A stretch of 64,000 nt of DNA from Leptospira perdikensis (lineage in GTDB: Bacteria > Spirochaetota > Leptospiria > Leptospirales > Leptospiraceae), in NCBI RefSeq assembly GCF_004769575.1, contig NZ_RQGA01000014.1, positions 768,752-832,751 on the forward strand, in the 5' to 3' direction. Within the stretch, counting starts at the first letter, position 1, and the number at the start of each line of letters is the position of its first letter. The position numbers and the translations under genes were made by a program. Shown piece after piece: positions 11,732 through 21,780 of this stretch. The notes beneath the pieces were generated by a model that ran no database searches, was not told the origin of the DNA, and saw only the letters and a program-made list of their open reading frames with translations.

Positions 11732-12532
11732 TTAAAGAGATTCTTTTTCGTTCGAAAACGGGAAATAAACCACAAGAGCCCAGAGAAGTAAAAGAAACAA
11801 AAAAAACAAAAATGAATAAATTCCTTTGGTAAAAAATTCGGAATCCATGGTTCCTCGCCAAACAAGAAACACCGAATCCTTTGTAAGAGGAAGTTCTTCC
11901 CGATCCCAAATTGGTTCTTGTAAAACAATCCCCCCCGAATATAAACTAGAAAGATTACATTTGAGATCATCTTTAGTATAACAAAGAGCATATAACGAAG
12001 GTTTGATTTCTCTACCGGATACAGCACGAATGCGTTTGTATTGAAAACGAATCACAGGGCCATATACAGATCCCCCCGACCTTCTTCGAACAAGAAGTGG
12101 AGATCGGAATTCTCCTGCATCGACATCATCCAAATAAAAATCGCGAAGAAATAAATATCGGTAATTTAGATAATGAGATACTTCTTCTGGAAGTACTTCT
12201 GTCTTTGCAGTAATGCCTAAACTATAACCAATCGAGTCTCCTAAAAACAAAATGGAGTTTCCTCCGGCAAGTAAGGACAAAAAAACTGCTAAAAGAATTT
12301 TGAAGCCAGATTTCTTAGTCAGTAGGATTCCTAAAAATAGAACCGGTAAAAACAAAACGAGAATGGCCCAAACAGAAATGGAAAGAGGAAAAAAAGCACC
12401 AAAAGGTAATAATAAAATCCCAAACCCAGTAATCAGAGAAAACCCCACCCAAAAAATAAAAAAAGAGGATGCCGGTTCCCCATTTGGTTCCGGTTTTTTT
12501 CTGTTTTGATTTTCTACAAAACCAACAAACAT
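11732..12532 (-). CDS. hypothetical membrane protein, GDYXXLXD-like suspicion only
   Basis: 266 aa. Two or three hydrophobic segments lie near residues 25-105 and one lies near the C-terminus (FLFFLFLLLLWALVVYF). Between them is a soluble, probably periplasmic stretch of ~120 residues with HYLNYRYLFLRDFYLDDVDAG and a Cys pair (CYTKDDLKC). I do not recognise a family with confidence; the placement resembles GDYXXLXD-type membrane proteins but the signature is not there. The start is coupled to the previous gene: the AAGGAG ribosome site lies inside the last codons of the 382-aa gene, whose stop is 3 bp away. It is the last gene of a three-gene operon. Confidence 0.7.
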   Translation of the reverse strand: MFVGFVENQNRKKPEPNGEPASSFFIFWVGFSLITGFGILLLPFGAFFPLSISVWAILVLFLPVLFLGILLTKKSGFKILLAVFLSLLAGGNSILFLGDSIGYSLGITAKTEVLPEEVSHYLNYRYLFLRDFYLDDVDAGEFRSPLLVRRRSGGSVYGPVIRFQYKRIRAVSGREIKPSLYALCYTKDDLKCNLSSLYSGGIVLQEPIWDREELPLTKDSVFLVWRGTMDSEFFTKGIYSFLFFLFLLLLWALVVYFPFSNEKESL

Positions 12533-12535
12533 CCA

Positions 12536-13684
12536 TTACTCCTTAACTTCAAATGAACTTCGAATGGTTTGCCAATAGAGCTCTGCTATTTCCTTTTCTC
12601 GTTTGGGATAAGATAAGGAAAGAAAGTAACCACGAGGTGCGTTATAAAGATAATACTCTTTCATTTCCATTGCAACTGAATTTCCAATTTCATCCACCTC
12701 AGTCCATTCACTCAAATATTCTGATTTAGATTCAGTTCGTTTGAATCCCAACTTTCGAATGAGAGCCGGTGTGAGGGAACGCATAGAATCCCAAAATCGA
12801 AAATAATTTTTGGTATTTCGAAGAGGCCTTGTTTTATCAAAACTAGATCCAATGGATAGGATGATTTTCGGCAAGTTTTTCTTTTTTTTACCTGATGTTT
12901 GTAGTTTCAATGCTTCATCCCATTCGGTTTGACCTTCCGGTAAATAATTGGAAAGGAATTGAACAAAACGTACGATTCGATAAATAGAATCTTTGTTTTC
13001 ACCATAAATCCCAAGTCGGTTTCCATACAAACCTTCATAACGGAGTTTCGAGGAAAATCGAATTCGATATCGAAAAGATTCTGATTCTAAAACCAAAAAC
13101 TCTTTAGGTTTGGAATCACCCACATAACAGCCATATGGTTCACTCACTAAATCCAAGGGAATGGTTTGGTCTGACCATTCATTGGCTGCCCTGTTCGTAA
13201 TTTCATTGGAACGAACAAGCCAACCTGGGAAAAATCCAGGTTCGGTTTCTAGTTTCAATCGGTAACAGAGGTGGATCCCTTTTCCAAGAAATACAGCTTC
13301 TTTTTCTTTACGAACCTCATACAAAGCTTCGAGTTCTTTGGAAGCAATATCGGCCTCATCTACTACCGGAAATTCTTTATAGTATTCATCATCAATGAGA
13401 AACCTCATCTGTCCTGATGGGGATACTAAATAGTTTCGACCAAGGGAGTCTTTTTTTTTGACTGTGGATTGTTTGTTTTTGAATTCGGAAAGGAAACGAT
13501 GAAAACTACGATTCTCCTCTTCTTCTGCATCGGGAATCCAAGGTCTTTGTAATAAAGGATCAACAATGATTCCGGAATTTGGTTCTGGGTTTAAAACAAT
13601 AAAGGGGATAATACAAAAGACAAAAATGAATCCCAATTTAAGGAAAAACTTTAAAAATGGAAGAGAGTATTTCCCCCCTAACAT
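12536..13684 (-). CDS. hypothetical protein with N-terminal membrane anchor
   Basis: 382 aa. One N-terminal hydrophobic segment (LKFFLKLGFIFVFCIIPFIVL) anchors an otherwise polar protein, probably exposed to the periplasm. No motif is recognised. It begins 3 bp after the stop of the 488-aa gene and ends 3 bp before the 266-aa gene, so the three are translationally coupled and likely act together at the membrane. Function unknown. Confidence 0.7.
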   Translation of the reverse strand: MLGGKYSLPFLKFFLKLGFIFVFCIIPFIVLNPEPNSGIIVDPLLQRPWIPDAEEEENRSFHRFLSEFKNKQSTVKKKDSLGRNYLVSPSGQMRFLIDDEYYKEFPVVDEADIASKELEALYEVRKEKEAVFLGKGIHLCYRLKLETEPGFFPGWLVRSNEITNRAANEWSDQTIPLDLVSEPYGCYVGDSKPKEFLVLESESFRYRIRFSSKLRYEGLYGNRLGIYGENKDSIYRIVRFVQFLSNYLPEGQTEWDEALKLQTSGKKKKNLPKIILSIGSSFDKTRPLRNTKNYFRFWDSMRSLTPALIRKLGFKRTESKSEYLSEWTEVDEIGNSVAMEMKEYYLYNAPRGYFLSLSYPKREKEIAELYWQTIRSSFEVKE

Positions 13685-13687
13685 TAA

Positions 13688-15154
13688 TTAGGCCTGGTAT
13701 TTGGATTGTATAAAATTTAGCGCCATAGTGAAAATCTTAGAAAAATCTTTTTTATGATTTTCATCAGTCACCCGAGACAGAATGCCTTTGAGAAGAGTTT
13801 GCACTTGTGTGTAATTAGGAACTTCGAAAAATGCTTTTTGGATGTATGGCCAAGCCATTTTTACCATTTGCATAAACTCAGGATTCCCTTTCTTAAATTC
13901 CTGAATCATACGATCTAACGTCAGTTTAACAATTTGAAAATTCTTTATTTTTTTAACAATACCTACTAAAACATCGCGACTCAAATCTGATTTGGAACTC
14001 ATCATTTGGAATAAAGAATTCCAATCCACTGGTTCATTTTTTTGTTCTTTCAGAACTTGGGTGCGTAAAGACACAACTGCCTTTTCAAATTCGGAAAGAC
14101 CACGTAACCAATTTTGGTATCCCACTTGGTCGGCCTTGGTTTGGTATCCTGTGATGGTCCCCACAAGATCCATAAATTCTTTTACGCTAAAAGATTCTAA
14201 CCGTTCTAGATTGGGATCGATTGCTACAACAGGTTCCGGTTCTTCAAAATCAACATCTATATCTTGAGAAAAGTCATCATCATCTGTATTTGAATTTGAT
14301 GCAGTTGAACCATTTGCAGAAGAATCAGAATCATCAAATTCTAAATCTTCAATTTCATATTCTTCCGAAGAAGTGGATGTAGCATTTTTTGCGGATGGTT
14401 CCGGGATGGGGTTGTCTTTGGGGTCTGGTCCGATTCTAACTTCTAAAAGTTCACCAGTAAGATTTTCAGCAAAGGTTTCTACAATTTCCAATAGAATGGA
14501 TTTGTCTCTTTCTACAATGAGGGATTGTTTTTTGACAACAGGTGCAGGAGGAGCATTCGCCACGGCCAATGCATCAGTAAGAGATACTGGTTCTTTTTCT
14601 GAATCTGCACTCGCTGGCATTGCAAGAGCTGCTTTCGCCGATTCTGCCATTAGGCCTTTCGGTTCGATGATTTCACCAGTAAGAGGATTTTCTAGGACGA
14701 TCAAAATTCCTTTTTGTGCAAACACAAAGTCTTTTGGATGGGAAACTTGCAATCGTTCAATGATTTCCTCGGCCACGGATGAAAAACTGGGAGCCGGTGC
14801 ATTTTCGAGTTTATCTAACTCCTGGGCCTTTAGTTTTTCTTGTACTTTGTTTAAAACTTCGATAAAGTTAGTATTGAGATAGGCTGAAACTTCATTCTGA
14901 GGAACACCTAACATTGTCGCAAATTGAGGGAGATGTTCAAAGAACTGGTCGGTCTTTTTGATATTCCCAGTCATATAGGATTTGATCTGTTTTGCGACCT
15001 CTTCCACTTTGCCCGGTTCCATTTTACGGGCTTTCAGTAGTTTTTTGAAAATATCGATATGGGCGTGGAAATAGGATAAAAATTCCCCGTAAGCGGTGAA
15101 TTCAAACTCTCCGTGCGCTTTTTTTTCTAAAACCTTTTTGGAACCGTCTGACAT
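13688..15154 (-). CDS. hypothetical cytosolic protein with acidic linker
   Basis: 488 aa with no signal or membrane segment. A helical N-terminal domain (to ~residue 160) and a helical C-terminal domain (from ~330) are joined by a low-complexity acidic and Ser/Asn-rich linker (SSEEYEIEDLEFDDSDSS, then NTDDDDFSQDIDVDFEE). No enzyme motif is visible. As the first gene of the operon with the 382- and 266-aa membrane proteins, it may be their cytosolic partner. This is inference from spacing only. Confidence 0.7.
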   Translation of the reverse strand: MSDGSKKVLEKKAHGEFEFTAYGEFLSYFHAHIDIFKKLLKARKMEPGKVEEVAKQIKSYMTGNIKKTDQFFEHLPQFATMLGVPQNEVSAYLNTNFIEVLNKVQEKLKAQELDKLENAPAPSFSSVAEEIIERLQVSHPKDFVFAQKGILIVLENPLTGEIIEPKGLMAESAKAALAMPASADSEKEPVSLTDALAVANAPPAPVVKKQSLIVERDKSILLEIVETFAENLTGELLEVRIGPDPKDNPIPEPSAKNATSTSSEEYEIEDLEFDDSDSSANGSTASNSNTDDDDFSQDIDVDFEEPEPVVAIDPNLERLESFSVKEFMDLVGTITGYQTKADQVGYQNWLRGLSEFEKAVVSLRTQVLKEQKNEPVDWNSLFQMMSSKSDLSRDVLVGIVKKIKNFQIVKLTLDRMIQEFKKGNPEFMQMVKMAWPYIQKAFFEVPNYTQVQTLLKGILSRVTDENHKKDFSKIFTMALNFIQSKYQA

Positions 15155-15247
15155 AATAGAATCTCATCCAATGCATAGGAAAAGTCACAAGGGTCAAGAT
15201 TTTTACGAACCGATTGACGAAATGCAGGGAGAACGGAGTTTAGGAAT

Positions 15248-15514
15248 ATGAATCGTTTGTTCGTTTTGGTAGTATTGTGTTTTGTCATGATCTTCTCTAC
15301 ATCTTGCACAAAGAGAGAAGACAAAACTGTGGAAAGAAACCTAATGACTTTCCTATTGACTTGTACGGGAGGAAGCCTCGAAGCCTGTAATGCCGGATGC
15401 GCTGCCAAATATCCCAACGTAACTGGAGATAATTACCCTGCAGCTTCTGCTTGTTTTAGCGCTTGCTCCACAAATTGTAACTTATCCACCACGATACTTC
15501 TACTTACCAATTAG
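15248..15514 (+). CDS. small cysteine-rich lipoprotein
   Basis: 88 aa. A hydrophobic signal peptide ends in a lipobox (IFSTSC), so the mature protein is probably lipidated at Cys20 and about 69 residues long. The mature part is cysteine-rich (TCTGGSLEACNAGCAAKYPN and FSACSTNC), suggesting disulfide cross-links in the periplasm or at the surface. It is a lone plus-strand gene between divergent and convergent minus-strand operons. Ribosome site GGAG or AGGA precedes the ATG. Function unknown. Confidence 0.75.
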   Translation: MNRLFVLVVLCFVMIFSTSCTKREDKTVERNLMTFLLTCTGGSLEACNAGCAAKYPNVTGDNYPAASACFSACSTNCNLSTTILLLTN

Positions 15515-15524
15515 TCACAAAAGG

Positions 15525-15549
15525 GTAAGTCTCTTACTTTAAAAATTTA
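15525..15549. terminator. weak bidirectional terminator
   Basis: GTAAG-TCT-CTTAC hairpin (15525-15537) followed by TTTAAAAATTT, in the gap between the convergent lipoprotein and rsmE genes. The stem is short, so confidence is modest. Confidence 0.4.
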
Positions 15550-16227
15550 AGTTCCGTATGTAAGGAAACTAGCAGCTACAATGCCTGCTGTTTCCGTACG
15601 GAGCACCCCACCCGGAAGAACCAGTCTCTGGATTTTATTTTTTTCCATCCACTCTTCCTCCTCTGCGTGAAACCCACCTTCAGGTCCAACCACAGGAATT
15701 TTCCCCGATAGATGGCTCGCACGAAAAGTTTCTAATCCTTGCGGATGAAGCACCACCAAACTATCTTTATGTGATTGCATCCATTCACTCGCAGGTTCAA
15801 TGGAAAGTGTAAGGAGTTCTGTTTGTTTGGACTGAGCCGCTGCTTCTTTCACTATTTTTTCGGCCCGCTCCAAATTGAATTCTTTACGAATGGAATGACG
15901 AAAAACAAGAAAAACAACTGCATCAAGACCTATCTCTGTTACCTTCTGTAAGAAAAAATCAAAACGGTTCCCCTTTGGTAGGGCAATGGCTACTGTTTTC
16001 CGCGCTGATTTTCTCAGCACTTTCGTTTCTTCTAAGAATTTTAACTCTTTAGAATGGGGTGAAAACTGGTAGTTATAAAGACCACCAACTCCATCCCGAA
16101 TTTGAATTAGGTTTTCTTCCTTACTTAGCCGTAAGGCCCGCAAGTGGGCCATTTCTTCTGGGGTGAGGGTTATTGTTGGTTTTTTGGAAAACCCAGTACG
16201 AAAAAGGATAAGACCAGGTTCTAACAA
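15547..16227 (-). CDS. rsmE: 16S rRNA (uracil-1498-N3)-methyltransferase RsmE
   Basis: 226 aa, usual length for RsmE, a SPOUT-class (knotted) SAM-dependent methyltransferase that modifies U1498 of 16S rRNA. N-terminal PUA-like region carries MAHLRALRLSKEENLIQIRDG. The C-terminal SPOUT part has the knot signatures LPKGNRFDFFLQKVTEIGLDAVV, PVVGPEGGFHAEEE and LVLPGGVLRTETAGIVA. It is the last gene of guaB - LolA-like - rsmE, starting 4 bp after its neighbour. Confidence 0.92.
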   Translation of the reverse strand: MLEPGLILFRTGFSKKPTITLTPEEMAHLRALRLSKEENLIQIRDGVGGLYNYQFSPHSKELKFLEETKVLRKSARKTVAIALPKGNRFDFFLQKVTEIGLDAVVFLVFRHSIRKEFNLERAEKIVKEAAAQSKQTELLTLSIEPASEWMQSHKDSLVVLHPQGLETFRASHLSGKIPVVGPEGGFHAEEEEWMEKNKIQRLVLPGGVLRTETAGIVAASFLTYGT

Positions 16228-16231
16228 AGGT

Positions 16232-17005
16232 TTAACGACTTAAGTTATCAACAGCAAATAATGAAGCATCAGGATTGACTGATTTATCCACTTCCTGGAT
16301 TTCCCAAACTGTGATGCTACCTGTATTCAAATCTAACATCTCGAGTCGTGAGGCTTTTTGGATTTCTTCCACTTTTCCAGAAGTTTCTTTTACTTTCACA
16401 GGTCCGTATTTTAAGTTCAAAGTTTTAAATAGAATTCCGTCCCGATCATGGAAGTCAACACGATAGGGTTTCAAATCTTTTTTACCAACAAGAAGGACTA
16501 ACTTTTTGTAAAAGTAAGGAAGGATGGGTTTGAGTGAAATGCGGTAATACACTTCTCCTCCGATCTCCAAATCAGCATTCACAAGTGGATTGTAATTGGC
16601 CTGATAAGAATATCCAGAAAGGTCCACATAAAAAAATCCAGTTCCCATCAGAGCTTCATACTTTTCATCGTCTGTTTTTCGAAAGAGTTTGGCACTGAGA
16701 ACATTGAAGAAAAAAACATTTTCCCCTTCATCCTTAGTGAGTAGTTTGGATTCAAGGCCTCGACCCTTTCTATCGAATAGGAGCAGAGCATCTTCTCCAT
16801 TAAAAAACCGATTGATTTTCCAAGTTTCCGACGTTCCGTTCCTACGGATGAGAACGTAAGTTCCTTTCACAAGGCCTTTTCCGAAATCCATTTCTCGATC
16901 CAGCCTTGCCAAAAGTTCTTGTGCCGATAAACTGGCATCAGGCGGTGCCTGTGCCTCTATCGAAACAAAACTAAAAAAGAATATGAAGATCCAAAGTTTT
17001 CGCAT
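16232..17005 (-). CDS. LolA-like outer membrane lipoprotein-sorting family protein
   Basis: 257 aa with an N-terminal signal peptide (LWIFIFFFSFVSIEAQA). The mature part starts with a LolA-like segment (SLSAQELLARLDREMDFGKGLVKGTYVLIRRNG) and continues with beta-rich sequence typical of the large 'outer membrane lipoprotein-sorting protein' group, whose fold is a half barrel that binds lipid or acyl chains. Many members accompany RND-type exporters, but here the partners are guaB (9 bp upstream) and rsmE. Likely periplasmic; ligand unknown. Confidence 0.75.
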   Translation of the reverse strand: MRKLWIFIFFFSFVSIEAQAPPDASLSAQELLARLDREMDFGKGLVKGTYVLIRRNGTSETWKINRFFNGEDALLLFDRKGRGLESKLLTKDEGENVFFFNVLSAKLFRKTDDEKYEALMGTGFFYVDLSGYSYQANYNPLVNADLEIGGEVYYRISLKPILPYFYKKLVLLVGKKDLKPYRVDFHDRDGILFKTLNLKYGPVKVKETSGKVEEIQKASRLEMLDLNTGSITVWEIQEVDKSVNPDASLFAVDNLSR

Positions 17006-17014
17006 TTAAGGTTG

Positions 17015-18541
17015 TTATTCCGCTCTCATGGATGGTTTTGTGTAAGAATACAAGCCGTGAACACTACCTTGTGCCTGGGCTGATTCTGTTCTTCGTTCGA
17101 AACGAAGTTTTCCTTCCCTTAACGCTTTGTGTAAATCAGTAATATTTCGAAATCCCATGTCTTGGAAACTTTGTCTGAGTCCTTGAACAAGATAAGGAAT
17201 GAGGTTGAGTACGGATCCTTTATCCACAACGTATCCAGAAACACCTTGTGCCACTTTGATCTTTTGTGACTCGGAGAAGTACCGTTTGTCTCCACCCTTA
17301 CTCATTGCTTCTAAGCTTGCCATACCCCGATATTTCTTTAGACGAATTCCATTCTCGTAAAAATACTCACCAGGTGCTTCTTTTGTTCCTGCAAACATAG
17401 AACCCATCATACACATAGAAGCACCAATCGCAAGAGCATTGGCAATGTCTCCTATATTGGAAATACCACCGTCAGCAATTACTGGAACTCCATGTGCCTG
17501 TGCATATTCTGCCGTTTTGAATACCGCAGTGGCCTGTGCACGACCCACTGCCATTGTATCTTGTGTGATACAAATCGAACCAGGGCCCATACCAATACGA
17601 AGTCCGTCAGCACCAGCAGCGATGAGGTTGGCCGCTTGTGCTTTAGTAACCACGTTTCCACCAATCACATCGATATTTGGAAAATTGGATTTGATCCATT
17701 GGATCATTTCCATTTGGTAACTAGAATTTCCTTGAGCGGAATCGATGATGATGGCATCCACACCCACTCCGGCAAGGGCAGCCATTCTTTCGCGTGACTC
17801 AGGTAAGGTGGACAGCGCCGCTCCCACACGAAGTCTCTTTTGATCATCTTTTGAGGATTGAGGGAATTCTTTATTTTTTTTCAGATCACTGCGACAAATC
17901 AATGCCACAAGTTTCCCTTGTTTATCTACAATCGGGAGTTTCCCTTTTTTACTAGTGCGTAGGATATTATTGGCTTCTTGTAAACTGATGCCGACACTTG
18001 CAGTGATGAGCTCAGTTGTCATCACCTTGCCGAGTTTGATGTCACGATCCCTTTCAAAATCCACATCTCGGTTGGTAACAATTCCAACTAACTTTGTGCT
18101 TGCGGTTCCATCTTCAGTGATAGGAATCCCACTAAACCCATACTTTTCTTTAACAGCATCCAAATCAGCAAGTGTATGTTCTGGAGAAAGCAAAATTGGA
18201 TCTTTAATGAATCCATTTTCGTATCGTTTGACTTTGCGAACTAGGTCTACTTGTTCATCGATACTATTATTATAATGTATAATTCCGATTCCGCCCATGA
18301 GAGCTTGTGCGATCGCCATTTCAGACTCAGTGACTGTGTCCATAGGTGAACTCATAAGAGGTCTTTTGAGTGAAATATTTTTGGAAAGTTTGGTTTCGAG
18401 TTCTACATCGCTTGGGTTAAAGTCTATAAAACCGGGTAGAACTAAAAAATCCCGATACGTGAGTCCCATGTTGACCGAGAAGAGCTCTTGTCCACTGACT
18501 CCGTCGAGAAGCTCCGATCCTGGTAGGGGGTGATTTGACAT
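17015..18541 (-). CDS. guaB: inosine-5'-monophosphate dehydrogenase
   Basis: 508 aa, full length. GuaB oxidises IMP to XMP with NAD+, the committed step of GMP synthesis. A (beta/alpha)8 barrel is split by a CBS pair (from about [18 protein letters not shown] to [13 protein letters not shown]). The catalytic loop [13 protein letters not shown] holds the active-site Cys, and [19 protein letters not shown] and the flap region follow. A good ribosome site (GAAGGA) precedes the ATG. First gene of the guaB - LolA-like - rsmE unit and divergent from the DUF1577-like gene. Confidence 0.97.
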   Translation of the reverse strand: MSNHPLPGSELLDGVSGQELFSVNMGLTYRDFLVLPGFIDFNPSDVELETKLSKNISLKRPLMSSPMDTVTESEMAIAQALMGGIGIIHYNNSIDEQVDLVRKVKRYENGFIKDPILLSPEHTLADLDAVKEKYGFSGIPITEDGTASTKLVGIVTNRDVDFERDRDIKLGKVMTTELITASVGISLQEANNILRTSKKGKLPIVDKQGKLVALICRSDLKKNKEFPQSSKDDQKRLRVGAALSTLPESRERMAALAGVGVDAIIIDSAQGNSSYQMEMIQWIKSNFPNIDVIGGNVVTKAQAANLIAAGADGLRIGMGPGSICITQDTMAVGRAQATAVFKTAEYAQAHGVPVIADGGISNIGDIANALAIGASMCMMGSMFAGTKEAPGEYFYENGIRLKKYRGMASLEAMSKGGDKRYFSESQKIKVAQGVSGYVVDKGSVLNLIPYLVQGLRQSFQDMGFRNITDLHKALREGKLRFERRTESAQAQGSVHGLYSYTKPSMRAE

Positions 18542-18638
18542 AATTATCCTTCCTTTTTCTACTTTAGGTAAGAAAACTCTCCTTGCAAGAGAATTTCAGG
18601 AGAAATTTGTCCGATAATAGTAAGTAACACGACCTTTT

Positions 18639-19796
18639 ATGGAAACACTAGAAAGAAGTAAGCGATCTTTGGATGTATTTTCCGACCAAGAGAAAAAACT
18701 CCACGTTTTGACGAAATTTTTATTAAACCAAGAATTGAGTCTAAAAGACAATATCCATTCCGGGGAGAGTTGTTTTCTTAAAAAAGTTTCTGCGGACGGG
18801 AACAAAGTCCTTATCAGCGTACGTCCAACACTCACCCTCTCTGTGGGACAAAAAATTACTCTTTACAAAATCTTGGGGAGATACCTCCACCTAGAGTGCA
18901 CCGTCGAACAAGAAAAGGCGGACTCCCAATATGTTTTACATTTAGACAAAATTGCCATTGCGAAAAAAGACAGAGAAAGCTCAAGGATTCCCGTTCCCCC
19001 GGGTTCCGCTTGGATCACCAATGTAGTCTCAAGTAAAGCAAAAATAGAAACGGATATGTTCCATGTCCCCACAGCAGTAAAAGTAAACTTCCAAGATTAT
19101 GAAACCAAACTAAAGAACTCGATAGATTTTATAAAAATTTCAACCTTCAACTCGAGTGATGACAACGAAATTATCCGCCAAATCAAAAAAACAAAAAAAG
19201 GCCTACTTCTTGAAGATGCCACAGATCGAAAATGTTACGAATCTTCACCTAACGAAGACTTCTTGGTATTTTCAGAAGAAATCGAAGAAGATATTGACAA
19301 AGAAATCAATAACAAACGAAACCAAAAAATTAAGTCGGAACTCATTTTACCTATTCTCTATCTAACCGATGAAGAAGAGTCCATCCCCATTGGTTACATT
19401 CAGATGCAAAGTAAATCGGAAACCTTTGATTTACTCAAAGCTATGGAAATGAAAACTGTATGTTTCGAAATGGTAGATCGAATTCGTCATTCCAATATGA
19501 TTAAATCGGATGGAAAGTTTCCTGTGATTGATATCTCCGAGGGAGGACTAAAAGTGATTGTTGACCATCCTGATTTAATCCAAAGCCTTCCGAAACTATC
19601 AGGATTCCAGTTTGATATATTTTTTAAAATGCAATCTCCTTTAACGGCTTTTGGAACGATCAAAACCATTACTAAAAATGAAGAAGGTCACCTAACAGTA
19701 GGACTGGCGATCGCAGGTCACTCTTCTCGGTCGGGTGAGAAAAAACGATTCTTAGAAAACGTAGAATTTTTTCGCAAACAAGTTCAGAAACCCTAA
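18639..19796 (+). CDS. DUF1577-like protein with PilZ-like C-terminus
   Basis: 385 aa, no signal or membrane segment. The N-terminal two thirds resemble the DUF1577 proteins characteristic of Leptospira. The C-terminal ~100 residues look like a PilZ fold: VIDISEGGLKV fits the D/N-x-S-x-x-G half of the c-di-GMP motif, although the RxxxR half is not clear (DRIRHSN is the nearest match). If functional it would be a c-di-GMP receptor; an EAL phosphodiesterase gene lies 2 kb away. No Shine-Dalgarno is evident. It ends 1 bp before the convergent radical SAM gene. Confidence 0.65.
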   Translation: METLERSKRSLDVFSDQEKKLHVLTKFLLNQELSLKDNIHSGESCFLKKVSADGNKVLISVRPTLTLSVGQKITLYKILGRYLHLECTVEQEKADSQYVLHLDKIAIAKKDRESSRIPVPPGSAWITNVVSSKAKIETDMFHVPTAVKVNFQDYETKLKNSIDFIKISTFNSSDDNEIIRQIKKTKKGLLLEDATDRKCYESSPNEDFLVFSEEIEEDIDKEINNKRNQKIKSELILPILYLTDEEESIPIGYIQMQSKSETFDLLKAMEMKTVCFEMVDRIRHSNMIKSDGKFPVIDISEGGLKVIVDHPDLIQSLPKLSGFQFDIFFKMQSPLTAFGTIKTITKNEEGHLTVGLAIAGHSSRSGEKKRFLENVEFFRKQVQKP

Positions 19797-19797
19797 T

Positions 19798-21735
19798 CTA
19801 AAGTTCTCCGTAACCTAGGACTTCCATTGACCATTTTTCTTCCAATTTCCGAGAAGAAAAAGTTATGGCCTCAGGATCCATTTCTTCTTTTAGAAAAACA
19901 AAATCAGATGTATCTATTTCTTCTCCTGTAATCAAATAAAAAGCTTCTTTTGTTGGATCCAAATTCCGAATTTGATTCGTGTCGATGGTTTCATAAATTA
20001 AAAAGGAAGTAGAATCCAATTCAGAATTTCGCCAGTTCTTTAACTCGCTATTTTTTCCATCGAATACAAAAACCAAACGGTGTTGGAGATTTTCGCCCCG
20101 GTGTGCAAGTGTACGAGAGAGATAGGAATTTCTTTTGGTTTCCAAAATAGAGACAAGTTTTGAAATTTCATCGGGTTTCGGAACACGAACCAAAGGTAAA
20201 ACAAAATCCACCGTACAAAACGGCTCGGCAGTGATTCTTGCATCAATCAAAAACAGAATACGAGAAAGATCTTTAGAAAGGTCCTCTGTATGGAACCAAA
20301 CACTATGATGGCGGCTTCCCGACCAGGACAACAATCCCGTTTCCGAAGTGGTTTGTTTTTCGGATGCCAAAGGATTTTTAGAATCCGTTAAAACAAAATC
20401 GATACGATCATTTTTGTTGGGTAAGGCCGCACATAAAAATGGTCTTGGAAATTCATCCAAACGTCTTTCGAGTAGATCCTCTGCAAAATATAAGGACTCT
20501 GTTAAATCACGAGGGCTAAAAGTTGGAGTTTGGATGATGCGGTAAGGTGGCGTTGGCATAAAGGAAAGACCTTCCTTTTCGGCATCCCGACGCATAGCCG
20601 TTCCTGGTAGCACTGACAAAGGAAAGGCCTGTACCCATTCTCCAAGTCCATGTTCCAAAAAGAAATGAATTCCCCTCTCGACATCATCGGGCCGATCTCC
20701 TGGAAGTCCAATGATCAAATCGAGAAGTAATTCCATCCCTTCTCCAGCAAGCATCTTGGCTACCTCTGCCACTTTATGTGGGCTACCGTAACGTTTGACA
20801 CGTTTTAAGGTTTCTTCGTTTACCGATTGGAGTCCTAGTTCTACACGAGTGAATCCCGCCTTACGAAGTTTAGTTGCCAGTTTTGGAGTAACACCTTCCG
20901 AACGTAATTCGGCAAACATAGACATCCTTCCATCTGAGTTCACCTCTGCGATGGCATCTAAAAAGTTTTCAAAACCCGGCCGATGATTGAAAGTAGGATC
21001 TAAGAAAACAAGTTCTCTAGCTCCCTTCTCTTTTAAGTTCGAAATCAATCGAATGGTTTCTGGAATGTCCAGGGTGCGAAGGTTCTGTGAAGATTTAGGA
21101 TAAAAACAATAAGTACACTGTGACTTACAACCTCGCACCGTTTCTAAATAAGTGGAACGTCTCGAATCTACTTTTAAATGTCCTGTTGTATAAGGAGAAG
21201 GAAAGTCGGTTAGAGGAAAGTCGGCTGCGATTTGTTTTCCAAATGAAGTGAGAGATCCGTTTTCTTTTCGATAAGCCACATTTTCTAAACCATCTAAAGA
21301 AGATTTAGAAACTAAGGCTCGCATTAGTTTACGAAAACTATGTTCTGCCTCACCCGATACGGCAATGTCGTAACCCTCTTCCCCTAATACATATGGGTTG
21401 TCTTCATTCACCTCGGGCCCACCGATCAGGATCGTTGTTTCTGGGTTTCGTTTTTTAACTTCTCTTGCGATATAAAGACTACGTTCGGTATTCCATAAAT
21501 AAAGAGAGAGTCCTAAAAAATCAGGCCCTTCCTTCGCAATCCGCTCAACAAGTTCCCGGTCACCCAAAGAATCAGTATCTTCTGGAGGAACGACATAAGG
21601 ACTCACTCCAAGGATCGGATCTTCTTTGGATTCAAGACAACTCGCCAAACTAGCAGCTGCTAAAGGAACATTTCCAGTAGCTGCATAGTAAGATGGTGGC
21701 GGAACCGGTAATTGCAAAAATTGTATTTTTGCCAT
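19798..21735 (-). CDS. B12-binding-domain radical SAM protein
   Basis: About 645 aa. The N-terminal B12-binding-type Rossmann domain runs to ~residue 150 (PDFLGLSLYLWN, TILIGGPEV). The radical SAM barrel carries the cluster motif CKSQCTYC (CxxxCxxC), with ELGLQSVNEETLKRVKR typical of Elp3/MiaB-like members, and a ~200-residue C-terminal extension of unknown function follows. Substrate unknown. I start it at the ATG of AKIQFLQLPVPP (21735); a TTG 39 bases upstream (21774) has a slightly better ribosome site (GAAAGG) and would overlap nothing, so the start is uncertain. It follows the EAL gene closely and is probably in its operon. Confidence 0.85.
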   Translation of the reverse strand: MAKIQFLQLPVPPPSYYAATGNVPLAAASLASCLESKEDPILGVSPYVVPPEDTDSLGDRELVERIAKEGPDFLGLSLYLWNTERSLYIAREVKKRNPETTILIGGPEVNEDNPYVLGEEGYDIAVSGEAEHSFRKLMRALVSKSSLDGLENVAYRKENGSLTSFGKQIAADFPLTDFPSPYTTGHLKVDSRRSTYLETVRGCKSQCTYCFYPKSSQNLRTLDIPETIRLISNLKEKGARELVFLDPTFNHRPGFENFLDAIAEVNSDGRMSMFAELRSEGVTPKLATKLRKAGFTRVELGLQSVNEETLKRVKRYGSPHKVAEVAKMLAGEGMELLLDLIIGLPGDRPDDVERGIHFFLEHGLGEWVQAFPLSVLPGTAMRRDAEKEGLSFMPTPPYRIIQTPTFSPRDLTESLYFAEDLLERRLDEFPRPFLCAALPNKNDRIDFVLTDSKNPLASEKQTTSETGLLSWSGSRHHSVWFHTEDLSKDLSRILFLIDARITAEPFCTVDFVLPLVRVPKPDEISKLVSILETKRNSYLSRTLAHRGENLQHRLVFVFDGKNSELKNWRNSELDSTSFLIYETIDTNQIRNLDPTKEAFYLITGEEIDTSDFVFLKEEMDPEAITFSSRKLEEKWSMEVLGYGEL

Positions 21736-21780
21736 ATCTCTTGCCAGTATCCACCCAGAGAGGGATTTTCGCAAAACCTT

